From JABFXX01 sp964419605 (GTDB lineage Bacteria > Myxococcota_A > Polyangia > Haliangiales > Haliangiaceae), in assembly GCA_964419605.1 (NCBI GenBank), contig CAYQQM010000018.1:1-64000 (forward strand): a stretch of DNA of 64,000 nt, given 5' to 3'. Shown here piece by piece: positions 1 to 9,153 of this stretch. The first letter of the stretch is position 1; each line of letters opens with the position of its first letter. A program made the position numbers and the translations under genes. Under the pieces are notes generated by a model. The model was given only the letters and a program-made list of their open reading frames with translations, was not told the DNA's origin and made no database searches.

Positions 1-237
1 CGCGGCGGCGGGAGCGGATAGCGCTCCAGCACCCGCATGAAGCGCGGCCACGGCAACTGCACCAGCCGCGTCTTATCGGAACGACGATGACCCTTGGAAG
101 TCCCCGACGGGGGATGACCTGTACCTTGACGATGTTCGAAAGCGATGAGGTCGAAATCGTCGAGGGTAGAGTCGACGACTACGTTGCCGTCAAACGCAAC
201 GGTGGGGTCAAGGACAACGTCAAACGCGGTCCGGGGT
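1..237 (-). pseudogene. open reading fragment without a start, runs off the left edge
   Basis: Read on the minus strand, one frame is open from a TGA near 238-240 to the window edge (about 78 codons). It gives protein-like sequence including DDFDLIAFEH and TRLVQLPWPRFMRV. There is no ATG or GTG before the internal Met near the end, so this is either the 3' part of a decayed gene or a gene starting inside the fragment and continuing left. I do not recognise the family. The fragment contains the 19-base repeated motif described separately (89-107). Confidence 0.25.
89..107 (+). repeat. copy A of a dispersed 19-base motif
   Basis: GACCCTTGGAAGTCCCCGA. The identical 19-mer occurs on the opposite strand inside the M23 peptidase gene (3256-3274), and a copy with two mismatches lies in the centre of inverted-repeat element I (16044-16062). 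No function is known to me. Confidence 0.5.
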
Positions 238-295
238 CATGAACTGAAATCGTTCTCAAACCCGATAGCTTACGCTTAAGTGAGTGGCATTGGTA

Positions 296-2650
296 CTAGT
301 AGCGCATGGCCGCCGTCAAATAGGCGCGAACCCCTTCGTACGGATTCGGCAGATATTCGAGATTCGGCTGATAGTCGCCATACACATCGGGTTGATATGC
401 GTGCGCGTATAGTGCGTTGAAGATCGTTGCGCCAATCGAAATCTTCGAGGTTGGTTGATATTGTAGTCCAGCGGAAAGCTCAGCGATTGGCGGTAACCTA
501 TCGAGTACTACGTCGGTAGCCGTTGGTGTAACCACTCCCGTAGGCTGGCCTGAGACGTCGTATCGGATATCGCGGTATTCCACGAGTCGATTCGCGTCTT
601 CTGTGGCCCCGGTGATCCGAAGGTTTGTTGTGACGGTTAGCGATTGTGGCAGCAGGGTCCACACGGTTGCCAACGCAAACCAGTGCTCGGGCAGCGTTCG
701 CAACCTTCCCCGGTCGACACTGTTGCCACGCAAGTAAGTATACGCAAGTTCAATGCGGTGATTGCCCTTGAGATGAAGCTTGCCGAGAAATTCGGCAGAC
801 GTAATACCTCGTTTGCCAGAATTGAAGTACTGCTGCGACTCGACCTGGATAAAATTGGTCAGGTCCGTGTAGCTAACGTCGAAGCGAAACGCCAGTTCGC
901 GAATATTGCGCTGACCTTTGTAGATCCGTGCGTTGATCTCCGCTTGACCAGCGCGGGACTGCTCGACGAGCAAGTTTGGATTTCCGGCGATTTGTATCCC
1001 TTCTCCGTTCCCCTGCGTATTGTTGAATGTCGGTGTGCGAAACCCTTCAGCGTAGTTCAGTTTTAGATGCCAGTTCGGAACGAAGTTCCAAACGATCGCA
1101 CCAGACAGTGTGGGGGTTGCCTTATAGGACAGCGATCCCAGAGCGCGCGGGGTGACAGTTACTCGAGCTCCTGCGTCCAGAATGAGCGTCGGAAACGGGC
1201 GGTACTGTGGATTGGCATACAGTCCCAAGGACGTGCGATCCGCCTCGTACACGGCGGTCAGGGGGCATTCAGCGATAGGCGCGAGCATTCCACTGCGAAA
1301 CTCGCGTGGGCACAACAAGGGGACCGCAGTTAGGTCGGTCGGCCTTACGAGGGTAGAACCCAGGCCAGGACCGCCAAGCGACTGTCGGGTGTTGATGGGA
1401 ATCCACTCATAGAACGCCTCAGCGCCATAGAGCAGACGGAGCTTGCGGTCGAGATCCAGGTCTCCATCGATTGCAGCACCTGTCACGTAACCTGATGCGT
1501 TCGTATGAAACACGAGGCCATCAGGGATTGCGGGGCTCGGCGCTAGAACCTCGAGCGTCTGGAATCGCCGGATAAACTGAGTGATGAAGCTACGCGCCGA
1601 AACGCCTGCCTTGTTGTTTGCAAATCGGGATTGGTATTCGAGCGCAGCGTAGCGATCGTAATGGTCAAACTGATTTCCGACGCGATCAGCCGAATTCCTT
1701 TGTTTACGCGCCGGCTGGCCAGCGATACCCAGCGGATGAAACATGTCTCCGAACGGCAGCTGCCAGCGCAGTCGGAACTTGTCGTAGCTTAGCTTTCCGT
1801 CGACGACGGCCAGAAGCGATCGCTGCTGGCTGCTCGTCGTCAATGGACCGTACACGCTCGGCGCGGTCGGAAGCGGCAAGGTCGCAAGGTAAAGGGGGAG
1901 TGGCATCGTTGTGCCCATTCCCGCGTAGCTATCTACTGCGCCATGGACGAACAGCTTGAACTTGCTGTTCGCTAGGTTTGTCACACCGCCCATAACGTAG
2001 GCCCGCGCTGCGCGGCGATCTCCGAAGCCGTCGCCCAGGGTTGCCCCCGCCTCAACCCCATCGACGTCCTCAGCATCCTTGGTAATCACATTGATGATGC
2101 CGAGCAGGGAGTTCGCTCCCCAAAGCACACCGCCAGGTCCGGTGATCATCTCGACGCGCTTGACGAGCTCGAGAGGGAGTGTTCGATTCATCGTGGGCAA
2201 ATTGAGGAACGGGTCGAATAGCGACGATCCGTCGTGCAGAAACTTGACGGCCTGCACTTGGCCTCGCGCTAACACATGTTCGGCGGTCGAATCCCAGTAG
2301 CCTATGCGCAGCCAGCCAGGGATCGTTTCGACGATCTGTTGGAAATCGCGGAACTGTCGGTCGCGAATTTCATCCGAGGTGACAACGGAAACGATGGCCG
2401 GCGCCTCTTGTACCGAGGTAATCCCTTTGGCAGCTGAGCGAACGATATTTGCCAGATCCAACGCCAGGTCTGTTTCGGGTTCAGAACCAACCTCGACGCC
2501 CATCATCACCGCTGGAACTTCAATCTCAGAAACGATGGAGTCGGCACTCGCTGCGGTCGATATCGCAACCAAGGCAACGCCGATCCAAGGCGTGTGAACG
2601 CAACGACGTGCGTCTCGATGTACTTCAGGATTGCGTCGACCGTGCGCCAT
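296..2650 (-). CDS. TonB-dependent outer-membrane receptor
   Basis: A 784-residue receptor for energised import of a siderophore, cofactor or polymer; the substrate cannot be read from the sequence. The start chosen (ATG at 2650) is followed by a basic segment and a hydrophobic signal peptide ending near AASADS; the frame stays open upstream to 2842 but that extension is not signal-like. After a spacer the plug domain follows (QEAPAIVSVVTSDEIRDR, then EMITGPGGVLWGANSLLGII, then NVITKD), and the rest is a long beta-barrel ending in Tyr, typical of Omp85-inserted barrels. FRTPTFNN and NPNLLVEQ match conserved barrel positions of vitamin-B12/siderophore-type receptors. It is a single gene with no TonB/ExbBD or ABC genes nearby. 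Confidence 0.9.
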   Translation of the reverse strand: MAHGRRNPEVHRDARRCVHTPWIGVALVAISTAASADSIVSEIEVPAVMMGVEVGSEPETDLALDLANIVRSAAKGITSVQEAPAIVSVVTSDEIRDRQFRDFQQIVETIPGWLRIGYWDSTAEHVLARGQVQAVKFLHDGSSLFDPFLNLPTMNRTLPLELVKRVEMITGPGGVLWGANSLLGIINVITKDAEDVDGVEAGATLGDGFGDRRAARAYVMGGVTNLANSKFKLFVHGAVDSYAGMGTTMPLPLYLATLPLPTAPSVYGPLTTSSQQRSLLAVVDGKLSYDKFRLRWQLPFGDMFHPLGIAGQPARKQRNSADRVGNQFDHYDRYAALEYQSRFANNKAGVSARSFITQFIRRFQTLEVLAPSPAIPDGLVFHTNASGYVTGAAIDGDLDLDRKLRLLYGAEAFYEWIPINTRQSLGGPGLGSTLVRPTDLTAVPLLCPREFRSGMLAPIAECPLTAVYEADRTSLGLYANPQYRPFPTLILDAGARVTVTPRALGSLSYKATPTLSGAIVWNFVPNWHLKLNYAEGFRTPTFNNTQGNGEGIQIAGNPNLLVEQSRAGQAEINARIYKGQRNIRELAFRFDVSYTDLTNFIQVESQQYFNSGKRGITSAEFLGKLHLKGNHRIELAYTYLRGNSVDRGRLRTLPEHWFALATVWTLLPQSLTVTTNLRITGATEDANRLVEYRDIRYDVSGQPTGVVTPTATDVVLDRLPPIAELSAGLQYQPTSKISIGATIFNALYAHAYQPDVYGDYQPNLEYLPNPYEGVRAYLTAAMRY

Positions 2651-3094
2651 CCCTTGTCGGCCGCCCAGGTTCACTACCTCGACGATAGCACCGTACCACC
2701 TAGAAGTGCGCCAGCCGCACGTCAACCAGTACCTCGGGCCAGTGGCCTTGGCAGGTTCCGGGAGCGTGGCCGCCGAAACGTAGTTGCGCAATTGATCGAA
2801 ACGCGAAGCGGCCTGGCCGACCGAAGTGATGCCCAACGACAATGGCCCGGAACTCCGCGCGTGGATTCAGAGCCGATTCGAAACGCTTGCAGACAGCATG
2901 GTGTTCTCGACCGGAGGTGTCTTCACCGGCGGCACTGCACGTTTCTGGAAACGACCCGGAGCCGTGTCGTGTTCAAGCCGTTCGATCCAGATGCGCGCAC
3001 CGAACTCGTAGATGCAACGGCGCGACGAGCGTGCTCGTGAAATCCGGACACCTACATTGAACCCGGCGCAGATTCGGGCCAATAGTAGGGCTTT
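2651..3094. other. divergent intergenic region, receptor / M23 peptidase
   Basis: About 445 bases between two divergent genes. Several short frames are open on both strands, but none has a convincing start, ribosome binding site or recognisable domain. It must hold the promoters of both flanking genes; I could not assign -35/-10 boxes with confidence. Confidence 0.4.
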
Positions 3095-4000
3095 ATGGGT
3101 CGCTGGCTGCTCATCGCTGTTTCGCTCGCACAAAGCGCTGCGTGCGTCGCAACGTTGCACTCGCGCCGTCCGGATGCGGCTGCCGTTGCTCCGGCTTCGA
3201 CACCCTCCGTCGAAACGTCGCCCGACTCGCCCGATCGCCCCGGCCTTGCCCGCCTTCGGGGACTTCCAAGGGTCGCCGGGGTTAGCAGCACTCCCGCTAA
3301 GGGAGTGCCGAGGTGGAGCGATCCAACCGCTCCGAACGACCCCGCAGAACTCGAAGACTGGCGGTTCGGAATGGGCGAGGTATTGGACGACGCTGCCATT
3401 CGGCTCCAGGCCTGGGCCGACCAACCGCGACCTACCGAGCCGGATCTCTCGAAGCTCACGAGGCAACCCGTCACCGGGGCGAAGAGCTCTGGGTACGGTT
3501 GGCGCGACGATCCATTCCGCCACACCCGGCGATTTCATGCCGGCGCCGACTTTCCGTCAAAGCTCGGAACGCCAGTCGCCGCCGCGGGCGAAGGCACAGT
3601 GACGTTTGCGGGTCGAGTTCGTGGCTACGGCAACATGATCTCTGTCGATCACGGCGGCGGCATCGCCACCCTTTACGCCCATCTGCGCCGCATCGAGGTC
3701 AGCCCAGGAGCTCGGATCGCCGCGGGGCAACGGATTGGCCAAGTCGGCCGGACCGGTCGAGCTACCGGACCTCACCTCCATTTCGAAGTGCGCGTCGACG
3801 GACGGCCGGTCGATCCGGTTCTTGCGATGGCAGCCGCGAATAACGGAAGCGACTCGCCCGAGAGTCGCAGCCTGGCGGCACTGGCCCAACGTGGGGAAGT
3901 ACAGCCCGCGGCCCGCCCAGAAACGAGCCGCCGGTCCCGACGCAAGAATTCAACTCGTCCAGCTCATCGTCACAGCAAGCGACTGCAAGCGCTGTGGTAA
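3095..4000 (+). CDS. M23-family (LytM) peptidase, probable lipoprotein
   Basis: 301 residues. Zn-dependent endopeptidases of this family cut peptidoglycan cross-links or serve as inactive activators; here all metal/catalytic positions are present: H148 and D152 in HAGADF, and H227 and H229 in HLHF. The N-terminus is a short hydrophobic signal followed by SAAC (C17), a plausible though non-ideal lipobox, so the enzyme is probably outer-membrane anchored. Residues about 20-120 are a Pro/Ala/Ser-rich linker that carries the dispersed 19-mer repeat. The C-terminal 50 residues are a basic tail. The stop lies 10 bases before the GTG of the next gene, so the two are likely cotranscribed. Confidence 0.88.
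   Translation: MGRWLLIAVSLAQSAACVATLHSRRPDAAAVAPASTPSVETSPDSPDRPGLARLRGLPRVAGVSSTPAKGVPRWSDPTAPNDPAELEDWRFGMGEVLDDAAIRLQAWADQPRPTEPDLSKLTRQPVTGAKSSGYGWRDDPFRHTRRFHAGADFPSKLGTPVAAAGEGTVTFAGRVRGYGNMISVDHGGGIATLYAHLRRIEVSPGARIAAGQRIGQVGRTGRATGPHLHFEVRVDGRPVDPVLAMAAANNGSDSPESRSLAALAQRGEVQPAARPETSRRSRRKNSTRPAHRHSKRLQALW
3256..3307 (+). repeat. copy B of the 19-base motif plus a hairpin, inside the M23 gene
   Basis: Bases 3256-3274 are the exact reverse complement of the 19-mer at 89-107. Fifteen bases on is a hairpin, CACTCCC-GCTAA-GGGAGTG (3289-3307). Both fall in the low-complexity linker of the M23 protein (GLPRVAGVSSTPAKG), as expected for a small REP-like insertion that kept the frame open. 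Confidence 0.4.
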
Positions 4001-4010
4001 AACGGCGGTC

Positions 4011-5705
4011 GTGCCGGCCGTAGACGTCGACCGTTTGCAGCGCGACCTCGAAGTCATCGTAGGACCTCGGCGCGTGTCGACCCGGGTTGTCGACCTGGAA
4101 ACCTACTCGCGCGATATGTGGCCTCGGCTCCTCCTCGCGCATCGCGATGGAATACCGGCGACCCGCCGTCCCCACGCGGTGGTTTGGCCAGAATCAGTGC
4201 GCGAAGTGATCGCGGTGGTCAAACTTGCGCGCGAGCGGGGCATCCCGATCGTTCCGTACGGCGGCGGATCGGGAGTGTGTGGCGGAGCCGTACCGCTTCA
4301 TGGCGGGATCACGATTGACACGAAGCGCATGCAGACGTTGCGCTCGGTTCGATCGGACGAGCTTGTCTGCGATGTCGAAGCGGGGCTATCGGGCGAACGA
4401 TTTGAGCGCGAACTCGCGCGTCGCGGGTTTACGTTTGGGCATTTTCCCTCCTCGATATATTGCTCGACGGTTGGGGGTTGGCTTGCAACTCGAGCCGCAG
4501 GCCAGCTGTCGACCAAATATGGCAAGGTCGAGGACCGCGTCATGGGGGTTACGGTGGTGACCGGGCGTGGCGAAGCGATCGAAACCGACGGACCAACGCG
4601 CGCGTTGCGCGGCCCCAATTGGACCCAGCTGATCCTTGGCAGCGAAGGAACGCTCGGCATTATCACCTCGGCACGACTGCGCGTTTCGCCTGCACCGCAA
4701 TTACGCCTGTTTCGCGGCTACTCCGTGGATGACGTTGAGCACGGCGTCGAAGCGATTCGCCGTGTGCTCCAAAAGGGGCTGCGCCCGGCGGTTGTCCGCC
4801 TGTACGACGAGCTCGATACCTTCTTAGCCGCCACGTCGAACAACGATGCGGAGCAAGACACTACTCCGCAGGTAGCCACCATCGCAGAACCACTTCCGGC
4901 CTGGCCTGCGAGCACACAGGACCGTCCCGGCGCGGCTGTATACCCAAGCTCGCCCCAGGCACAGGGACGCTCCGGCATCGCTTCAGGAGTGCGCAGAACG
5001 ATCGACGGTCTGATCGGACTTGCCACGGGAAAAGGGCTGCACGACCTACGCGCCCCCCTACTACGAGCAGCACTCGGCAACGCCGAGCTAGTCAACAAAC
5101 TGTTTGGCGCTGCGGACCGAACCGTTCGAGGCGGATGCCGCCTGATCATCGGGCTCGAAGGGGCCAGAATTCGGACCGAAGTCGAAGCGGCGCTGACGTT
5201 CGCCGAGCTCGAAGCTGCCGGCGCGCAAGATCAGGGCGAAGCGCCCGGCTGGGCGTGGCTACGCCATCGCTATGCGGTGAGCTACCGAATGTCGCCAGTG
5301 TTTCGGTCGGGCGCATTCGTGGACACGATGGAAGTTGCCACGTCATGGGACCGCTTGCTGGACCTATATCGAGGGGTACGGGCGGCGATCGCGCATCGCG
5401 CCGTGGTGATGGCGCATTTCTCCCACGCGTATCCCGACGGTTGTTCGATCTACTTCACCTTTGCGGCATCTGCGCGCGACGCAGCCGCCGCGGAGCGTTT
5501 GTACGACGCGATTTGGAGGGAAGGGATGGAGGCAGCGACGCGGATTGGCGGAACGATCAGCCACCACCACGGCATCGGCCTTTTGAAAGCACCGTACATG
5601 GCCGGCGAGCACCGCGAAGGAATGGCGATTCTCGAGGCAGCAAAGGCAAGCCTCGACCCCGACGGCATCCTAAACCCTGGAAAGATGGGACTGCGCCACC
5701 CGTGA
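4011..5705 (+). CDS. FAD-binding oxidase of the alkyl-DHAP synthase type
   Basis: 564 residues from a GTG 10 bases after the M23 stop; the open frame upstream is only read-through of the M23 gene. The N-terminal half is a vanillyl-alcohol-oxidase-type FAD domain (PYGGGSGVCGG at about 82-92, then a GSEGTLGIIT motif). The C-terminus carries HHHGIG (H518-H520), the triple-His motif characteristic of alkyldihydroxyacetonephosphate synthase, which swaps the acyl chain of acyl-DHAP for a fatty alcohol to form an ether bond. Glycolate-oxidase GlcD-like proteins are the alternative, but they do not normally carry HHHG. A Pro/Ala/Gln-rich insertion (about residues 275-320) interrupts the middle. Ether lipids are known in myxobacteria. 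The stop overlaps the start of a second FAD oxidase. Confidence 0.78.
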   Translation: MPAVDVDRLQRDLEVIVGPRRVSTRVVDLETYSRDMWPRLLLAHRDGIPATRRPHAVVWPESVREVIAVVKLARERGIPIVPYGGGSGVCGGAVPLHGGITIDTKRMQTLRSVRSDELVCDVEAGLSGERFERELARRGFTFGHFPSSIYCSTVGGWLATRAAGQLSTKYGKVEDRVMGVTVVTGRGEAIETDGPTRALRGPNWTQLILGSEGTLGIITSARLRVSPAPQLRLFRGYSVDDVEHGVEAIRRVLQKGLRPAVVRLYDELDTFLAATSNNDAEQDTTPQVATIAEPLPAWPASTQDRPGAAVYPSSPQAQGRSGIASGVRRTIDGLIGLATGKGLHDLRAPLLRAALGNAELVNKLFGAADRTVRGGCRLIIGLEGARIRTEVEAALTFAELEAAGAQDQGEAPGWAWLRHRYAVSYRMSPVFRSGAFVDTMEVATSWDRLLDLYRGVRAAIAHRAVVMAHFSHAYPDGCSIYFTFAASARDAAAAERLYDAIWREGMEAATRIGGTISHHHGIGLLKAPYMAGEHREGMAILEAAKASLDPDGILNPGKMGLRHP

Positions 5706-6964
5706 CAGAGTTAGACGCACTACGAGCGGAACTCGCGCAGGTTGTCGGAGACGAACATCTCGGCGAACCGCTCTCGCCTTCCGGCGCTCCCGTTCCAGGC
5801 CTGCGCGTCGCCCCTGGTTCCGCGGTTGAAATCAGCGAAGTGATCCGCCGGACCGCAGCGCGACGCGGCACCATTTACCCAATCGGTTCAGGCGCAAGGG
5901 CAGCGATTCCGAGCAGCGAGCCAACGCGACCGCTGGTCGTTGTGTCGACCTCGCGCCTCACCCACATTGTGCAACTGGACGAACAGTCACTGCTGGTCCA
6001 CGCTCAGGCGGGGTTGACCGGGCGCGACCTACAACACGATCTCGTACCGCGCGGCCTTTCCATCGGAGACTACCCGCCAGACTTGCTTGCGTCGTCGCTT
6101 GGAGGCATTGTCTCGGTCCGCACACCGGGTAAAGCGAGTGCACGACACGGCTCGTTCGAAGAAGCCATTGTTGCAGTTTCAGCCGTACTCGCCGATGGCC
6201 GAAGCGTGCACACCCGTATCTGCCCAAGGCGATCCGCCGGACCCGATCTCCTACACGCGCTCTGCGGCAGCGAGGGAACGATTGCGCTTATCACCTCGGT
6301 GGTCCTGCGATTGCATCGAAAACCAGAGTCGCGACTGGTCGCCGCCTACCTACTCCCGTCGATCGAGGCCGCGGTGAACGCGTGCTACCTCGCGCTTCGC
6401 GAGGAAGTATCTCCATCCGGGGCACGAATTTACGACGCCGCTGAAGCGGCGATCCACTTTGACGGGCTCCGACTACCGCCCGGACGTGCTCTGTTGTGCG
6501 CGGCCACTGCGGGCCCCACAGACCTGGCCGTATGCGATCGGGACCTGATTACTAGCGCCGTCAACGCCGAAGGTGGTGAGGTCACCGATGATGCGCTCGC
6601 GGCGCTGTGGTGGCGGCGGCTTCACGCCGACGCCCCTACTCCGGGAGCGGGACCCACGCTGGAGGTGATGGCCACACCGTCGAAGCTAGCTCGCGTGTAC
6701 CACGCGGTAACCGCTGCTTGCGCCAGTTGCAACGCCGAGGTAAGCGCTCACATCTCGCGCTTTGGGCCGGATGGGGCCGTCGCGTTCTTCACGATTGCTC
6801 CGGCTCCGCAATCCGATGCACCAGACCTTAGGATCGCTTCCGCCGCCGAAGCCGCCGGTGGGTGGCTGGTGGGTGTGCGACCGACAAAACTCGACAGCTA
6901 TTTTCAGACGCTAAAAGACGCGCTGGATCCTCACCATGTGTTCGGACCAATGCCGGCAAAGTAA
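5702..6964 (+). CDS. FAD-binding oxidase paralogue lacking the HHHG motif
   Basis: 420 residues from a GTG that overlaps the preceding stop (GTGA), so translation is probably coupled. It has the same FAD-binding fold as its neighbour (GSGARAAIPS near the N-terminus, SSLGGIVSVRTPGKAS, then LCGSEGTIALITS), but the C-terminal part is short and where the neighbour has HHHG this protein reads GGWLVGVRPTK. It may be a non-catalytic partner, as GlcE is to GlcD, or an enzyme with another acceptor. The GlcD/GlcE-like order supports a two-subunit oxidase; the HHHG in subunit one supports an ether-lipid role. The evidence does not decide between them. Confidence 0.7.
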   Translation: MTELDALRAELAQVVGDEHLGEPLSPSGAPVPGLRVAPGSAVEISEVIRRTAARRGTIYPIGSGARAAIPSSEPTRPLVVVSTSRLTHIVQLDEQSLLVHAQAGLTGRDLQHDLVPRGLSIGDYPPDLLASSLGGIVSVRTPGKASARHGSFEEAIVAVSAVLADGRSVHTRICPRRSAGPDLLHALCGSEGTIALITSVVLRLHRKPESRLVAAYLLPSIEAAVNACYLALREEVSPSGARIYDAAEAAIHFDGLRLPPGRALLCAATAGPTDLAVCDRDLITSAVNAEGGEVTDDALAALWWRRLHADAPTPGAGPTLEVMATPSKLARVYHAVTAACASCNAEVSAHISRFGPDGAVAFFTIAPAPQSDAPDLRIASAAEAAGGWLVGVRPTKLDSYFQTLKDALDPHHVFGPMPAK

Positions 6965-7053
6965 GGAAATATATCAATAATACTGACCACATCGGTTTGA
7001 CCGGCCCGGGTGGTTCTTGCTCTGGGCGCGAAAACCCGGTACCCACATCGCGC

Positions 7054-7692
7054 ATGGCCACGTCTGTACGCGCTCTGATTCGCGATGCGCTATTCGACCG
7101 AGTTCCGGGCCTGTTGCGCAAGGGCCGCCCCGGAACCAAGCGAGTCGCACTGACATTTGACGACGGCCCGGATGAGATGACTCCGCAGTACCTGGATCTG
7201 CTCGACGAGCTCGACGTTCCAGCCACGTTTTTCCTACTGGGAGAGCTCGCCGACAAACGGCCCGAGCTCGTCCGGGACTATATTCGCCGCGGGCATCAGG
7301 TTGCTGGCCACGGCTACGATCACAAGCGATTCACCCGACTGTCGCGAAGCGAGCTGATCGATCAGTGCCGCCGAACCGATCGAGCGCTTGGCGGCCAAGC
7401 GACGGGACGTTCCTGGGTACGACCGCCGCACGGCTCGCTGGACGCCCGATCGCTCGTCGCCCTACGCGCGTCGGGATACGTCGTGGCGCTGTGGACGATC
7501 GACTCGTTGGACTACAGCGACAGTAGCCCCGATACGATCGCGGAACGCTGTACCGCTACCGTTGCCGATGGCGATGTGCTGCTGTTCCACGAAGGCCAGG
7601 AATGGACGCTCGAGGCGCTACCGCGCATCGTCTCGGCGCTGAAGGCGGCGGGACTTCAGTGCGTCACCATGCACGACTTGTTCGCCCGATAG
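7054..7692 (+). CDS. polysaccharide deacetylase (NodB homology domain)
   Basis: 212 residues. Carbohydrate esterase family 4: removes N-acetyl groups from chitin-type oligomers, exopolysaccharide or peptidoglycan. Motif 1 is TFDDGPD (34-40) with the metal/catalytic Asp pair; motif 2 is GHGYDH (85-90) with both metal His; motif 3 is RPPHG (123-127). A late WTIDSLDY and a FHEG turn close the barrel. No clear signal peptide follows the chosen ATG, so the site of action is uncertain; longer upstream readings (open to 6862) only overlap the previous gene. It lies 89 bases after the FAD oxidase pair on the same strand. Confidence 0.88.
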   Translation: MATSVRALIRDALFDRVPGLLRKGRPGTKRVALTFDDGPDEMTPQYLDLLDELDVPATFFLLGELADKRPELVRDYIRRGHQVAGHGYDHKRFTRLSRSELIDQCRRTDRALGGQATGRSWVRPPHGSLDARSLVALRASGYVVALWTIDSLDYSDSSPDTIAERCTATVADGDVLLFHEGQEWTLEALPRIVSALKAAGLQCVTMHDLFAR

Positions 7693-7768
7693 GGCAAGCT
7701 AAGGCAAGCTGGCCGCCAATTGTGCCCTACATCACTGGCTGACATCCTCCTGTGCTAAAACGAGGCCC

Positions 7769-9079
7769 ATGAAGCCGCGGCTTTTGCGCAGATCCGCTTC
7801 GGGGTCTATTCCGTTCACATTCGCGGTCCCAGCGGGTTTTCGGCACAGCCACATTCGACCGCTTGGGGAAGGTGAGGTCGTGGCCTCCACGTACGTCGTA
7901 CGCGACGAGATCGCACGCACCGATTCGGGAATCGTGTTCTCCGCCCGCGACATGATGTTTAACCGAGCGGTTGCGCTAAAGCTCGGGTGGAGGGATCGCG
8001 GAGCCACGTCACTGCTCGAAGAGGCGCGACGCTGTGCCTCGGTCGCCGCCAGTTGCGCCGTACAAATCCACAACGCTGGCAACCACAACGGTACGGAGTA
8101 CGTAGTTGGCGAGCATGTACAAGGTACGCTGCTGGAACACAAGCTGCTCCGGTCGCTGCCTGACGCCGTATACTTGGCACGATTCCGCGCCCTCGTGGAG
8201 GCCGTTGCAAGTGCACACGCGGCCGGCGTCGCCATCGGTGAAATCTCCGGAGCGACGGTTCTCGTCGATTCGAACGGCAGAATCGTCCTTGGATCGCTAT
8301 CGTTGTCGCAAGTTCCTGCTTCCGGTCGCCATGGACGCCTTTTTGCGCCCGAGATTGTTCGGGGCGACGTCGAAGCGGGAGATCCGGAGGCTGCCGAAGC
8401 AATCGACCTGTACGGACTCGGATGCGTCGCGGTCGAGATGGCGCAGGGGACCCCGCTGTTCTCCGACGACGATCCCGACGTCGAGGCGCGCCGCCACGTC
8501 CTCGAGTTCCCTCCTACGCTTTCCGAGCTGCGGCCTGACCTGCCCGGCGAGTTGTCCGACGTTGTCGAGTGGCTACTAGCAAAGCGCCCTGAAGCTCGGC
8601 CACGAACGGCGAACGACGTGCTTTTGCAGCTGAGCGCGATCATCGATCGGCTCGTCCACGGCACCCGCCCCCTGCGAATTTTGATCGTCGATGACGACGC
8701 CGGACGCGCACGCTGGCTGCGCAGTCTCGCGCGGCGGGCTCATGCGGCGTCAATCATCGAGATATCCTGCAACGGTTCGGACGCAGCGCACAAGCTCAAC
8801 CGAGACCACCCTGATCTCGTGTTCATCGAGGCGGGCTTGCATGGAGTGATGAATGCGCTCGAATTGTGCACATACGCCCGCAGCATTGAAGGTGGCTCGC
8901 AAAGCCAGATTCTGTTGTTGGGAGATGTGTCTACGCGCGACCAAGCGATGTTCGCTGAAGTACAGGCCTCGAGAGTTTCCGAAGACAACGACATGGCGAA
9001 TGCGGTCCTCGACCACATCCGCTCAGTGGCTCGCGGCGGCCAGAGAAACCGCATCTCACGCTCGACCATCTCGGGCTAG
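7769..9079 (+). CDS. pseudokinase fused to a degenerate receiver domain
   Basis: 436 residues. Residues about 40-290 have the layout of a Hanks-type Ser/Thr kinase: VALK with K71, an AHAAGV helix at 149-154, an F/APE-like segment near 192-195 and a PRTANDVLLQL end. The catalytic loop that should read HRDxKPxN is IGEISGAT (156-163), so the catalytic Asp is Glu158, Lys is Ser160 and Asn is Thr163; the DFG triad is GSL. It should therefore be catalytically dead. Residues about 302-420 form a receiver domain with the acidic DDD pocket (308-310), but the phospho-acceptor Asp is Glu354 in VFIEAG. Both modules have lost their chemistry, suggesting a constitutive binding or scaffold protein. The upstream CGAGG may serve as ribosome binding site. 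Confidence 0.8.
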   Translation: MKPRLLRRSASGSIPFTFAVPAGFRHSHIRPLGEGEVVASTYVVRDEIARTDSGIVFSARDMMFNRAVALKLGWRDRGATSLLEEARRCASVAASCAVQIHNAGNHNGTEYVVGEHVQGTLLEHKLLRSLPDAVYLARFRALVEAVASAHAAGVAIGEISGATVLVDSNGRIVLGSLSLSQVPASGRHGRLFAPEIVRGDVEAGDPEAAEAIDLYGLGCVAVEMAQGTPLFSDDDPDVEARRHVLEFPPTLSELRPDLPGELSDVVEWLLAKRPEARPRTANDVLLQLSAIIDRLVHGTRPLRILIVDDDAGRARWLRSLARRAHAASIIEISCNGSDAAHKLNRDHPDLVFIEAGLHGVMNALELCTYARSIEGGSQSQILLLGDVSTRDQAMFAEVQASRVSEDNDMANAVLDHIRSVARGGQRNRISRSTISG

Positions 9080-9153
9080 CTTTCATTCCAGTCATTTAAG
9101 AACAAAATCTCAATAGTCTTGATCCGATTACCTCTTGACGTCGATGGTGCTGA

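Noticed and set aside
644..1066. Long open frames on the plus strand inside the TonB-receptor gene
   Set aside because: They are antisense shadows of the receptor; no ribosome binding site or protein-like domain.
5135..5701. N-terminal extension of the second FAD oxidase frame up to 5135
   Set aside because: It is Arg/Ser-rich out-of-frame reading of the first FAD oxidase; the GTG at 5702 overlaps its stop and starts the conserved sequence.
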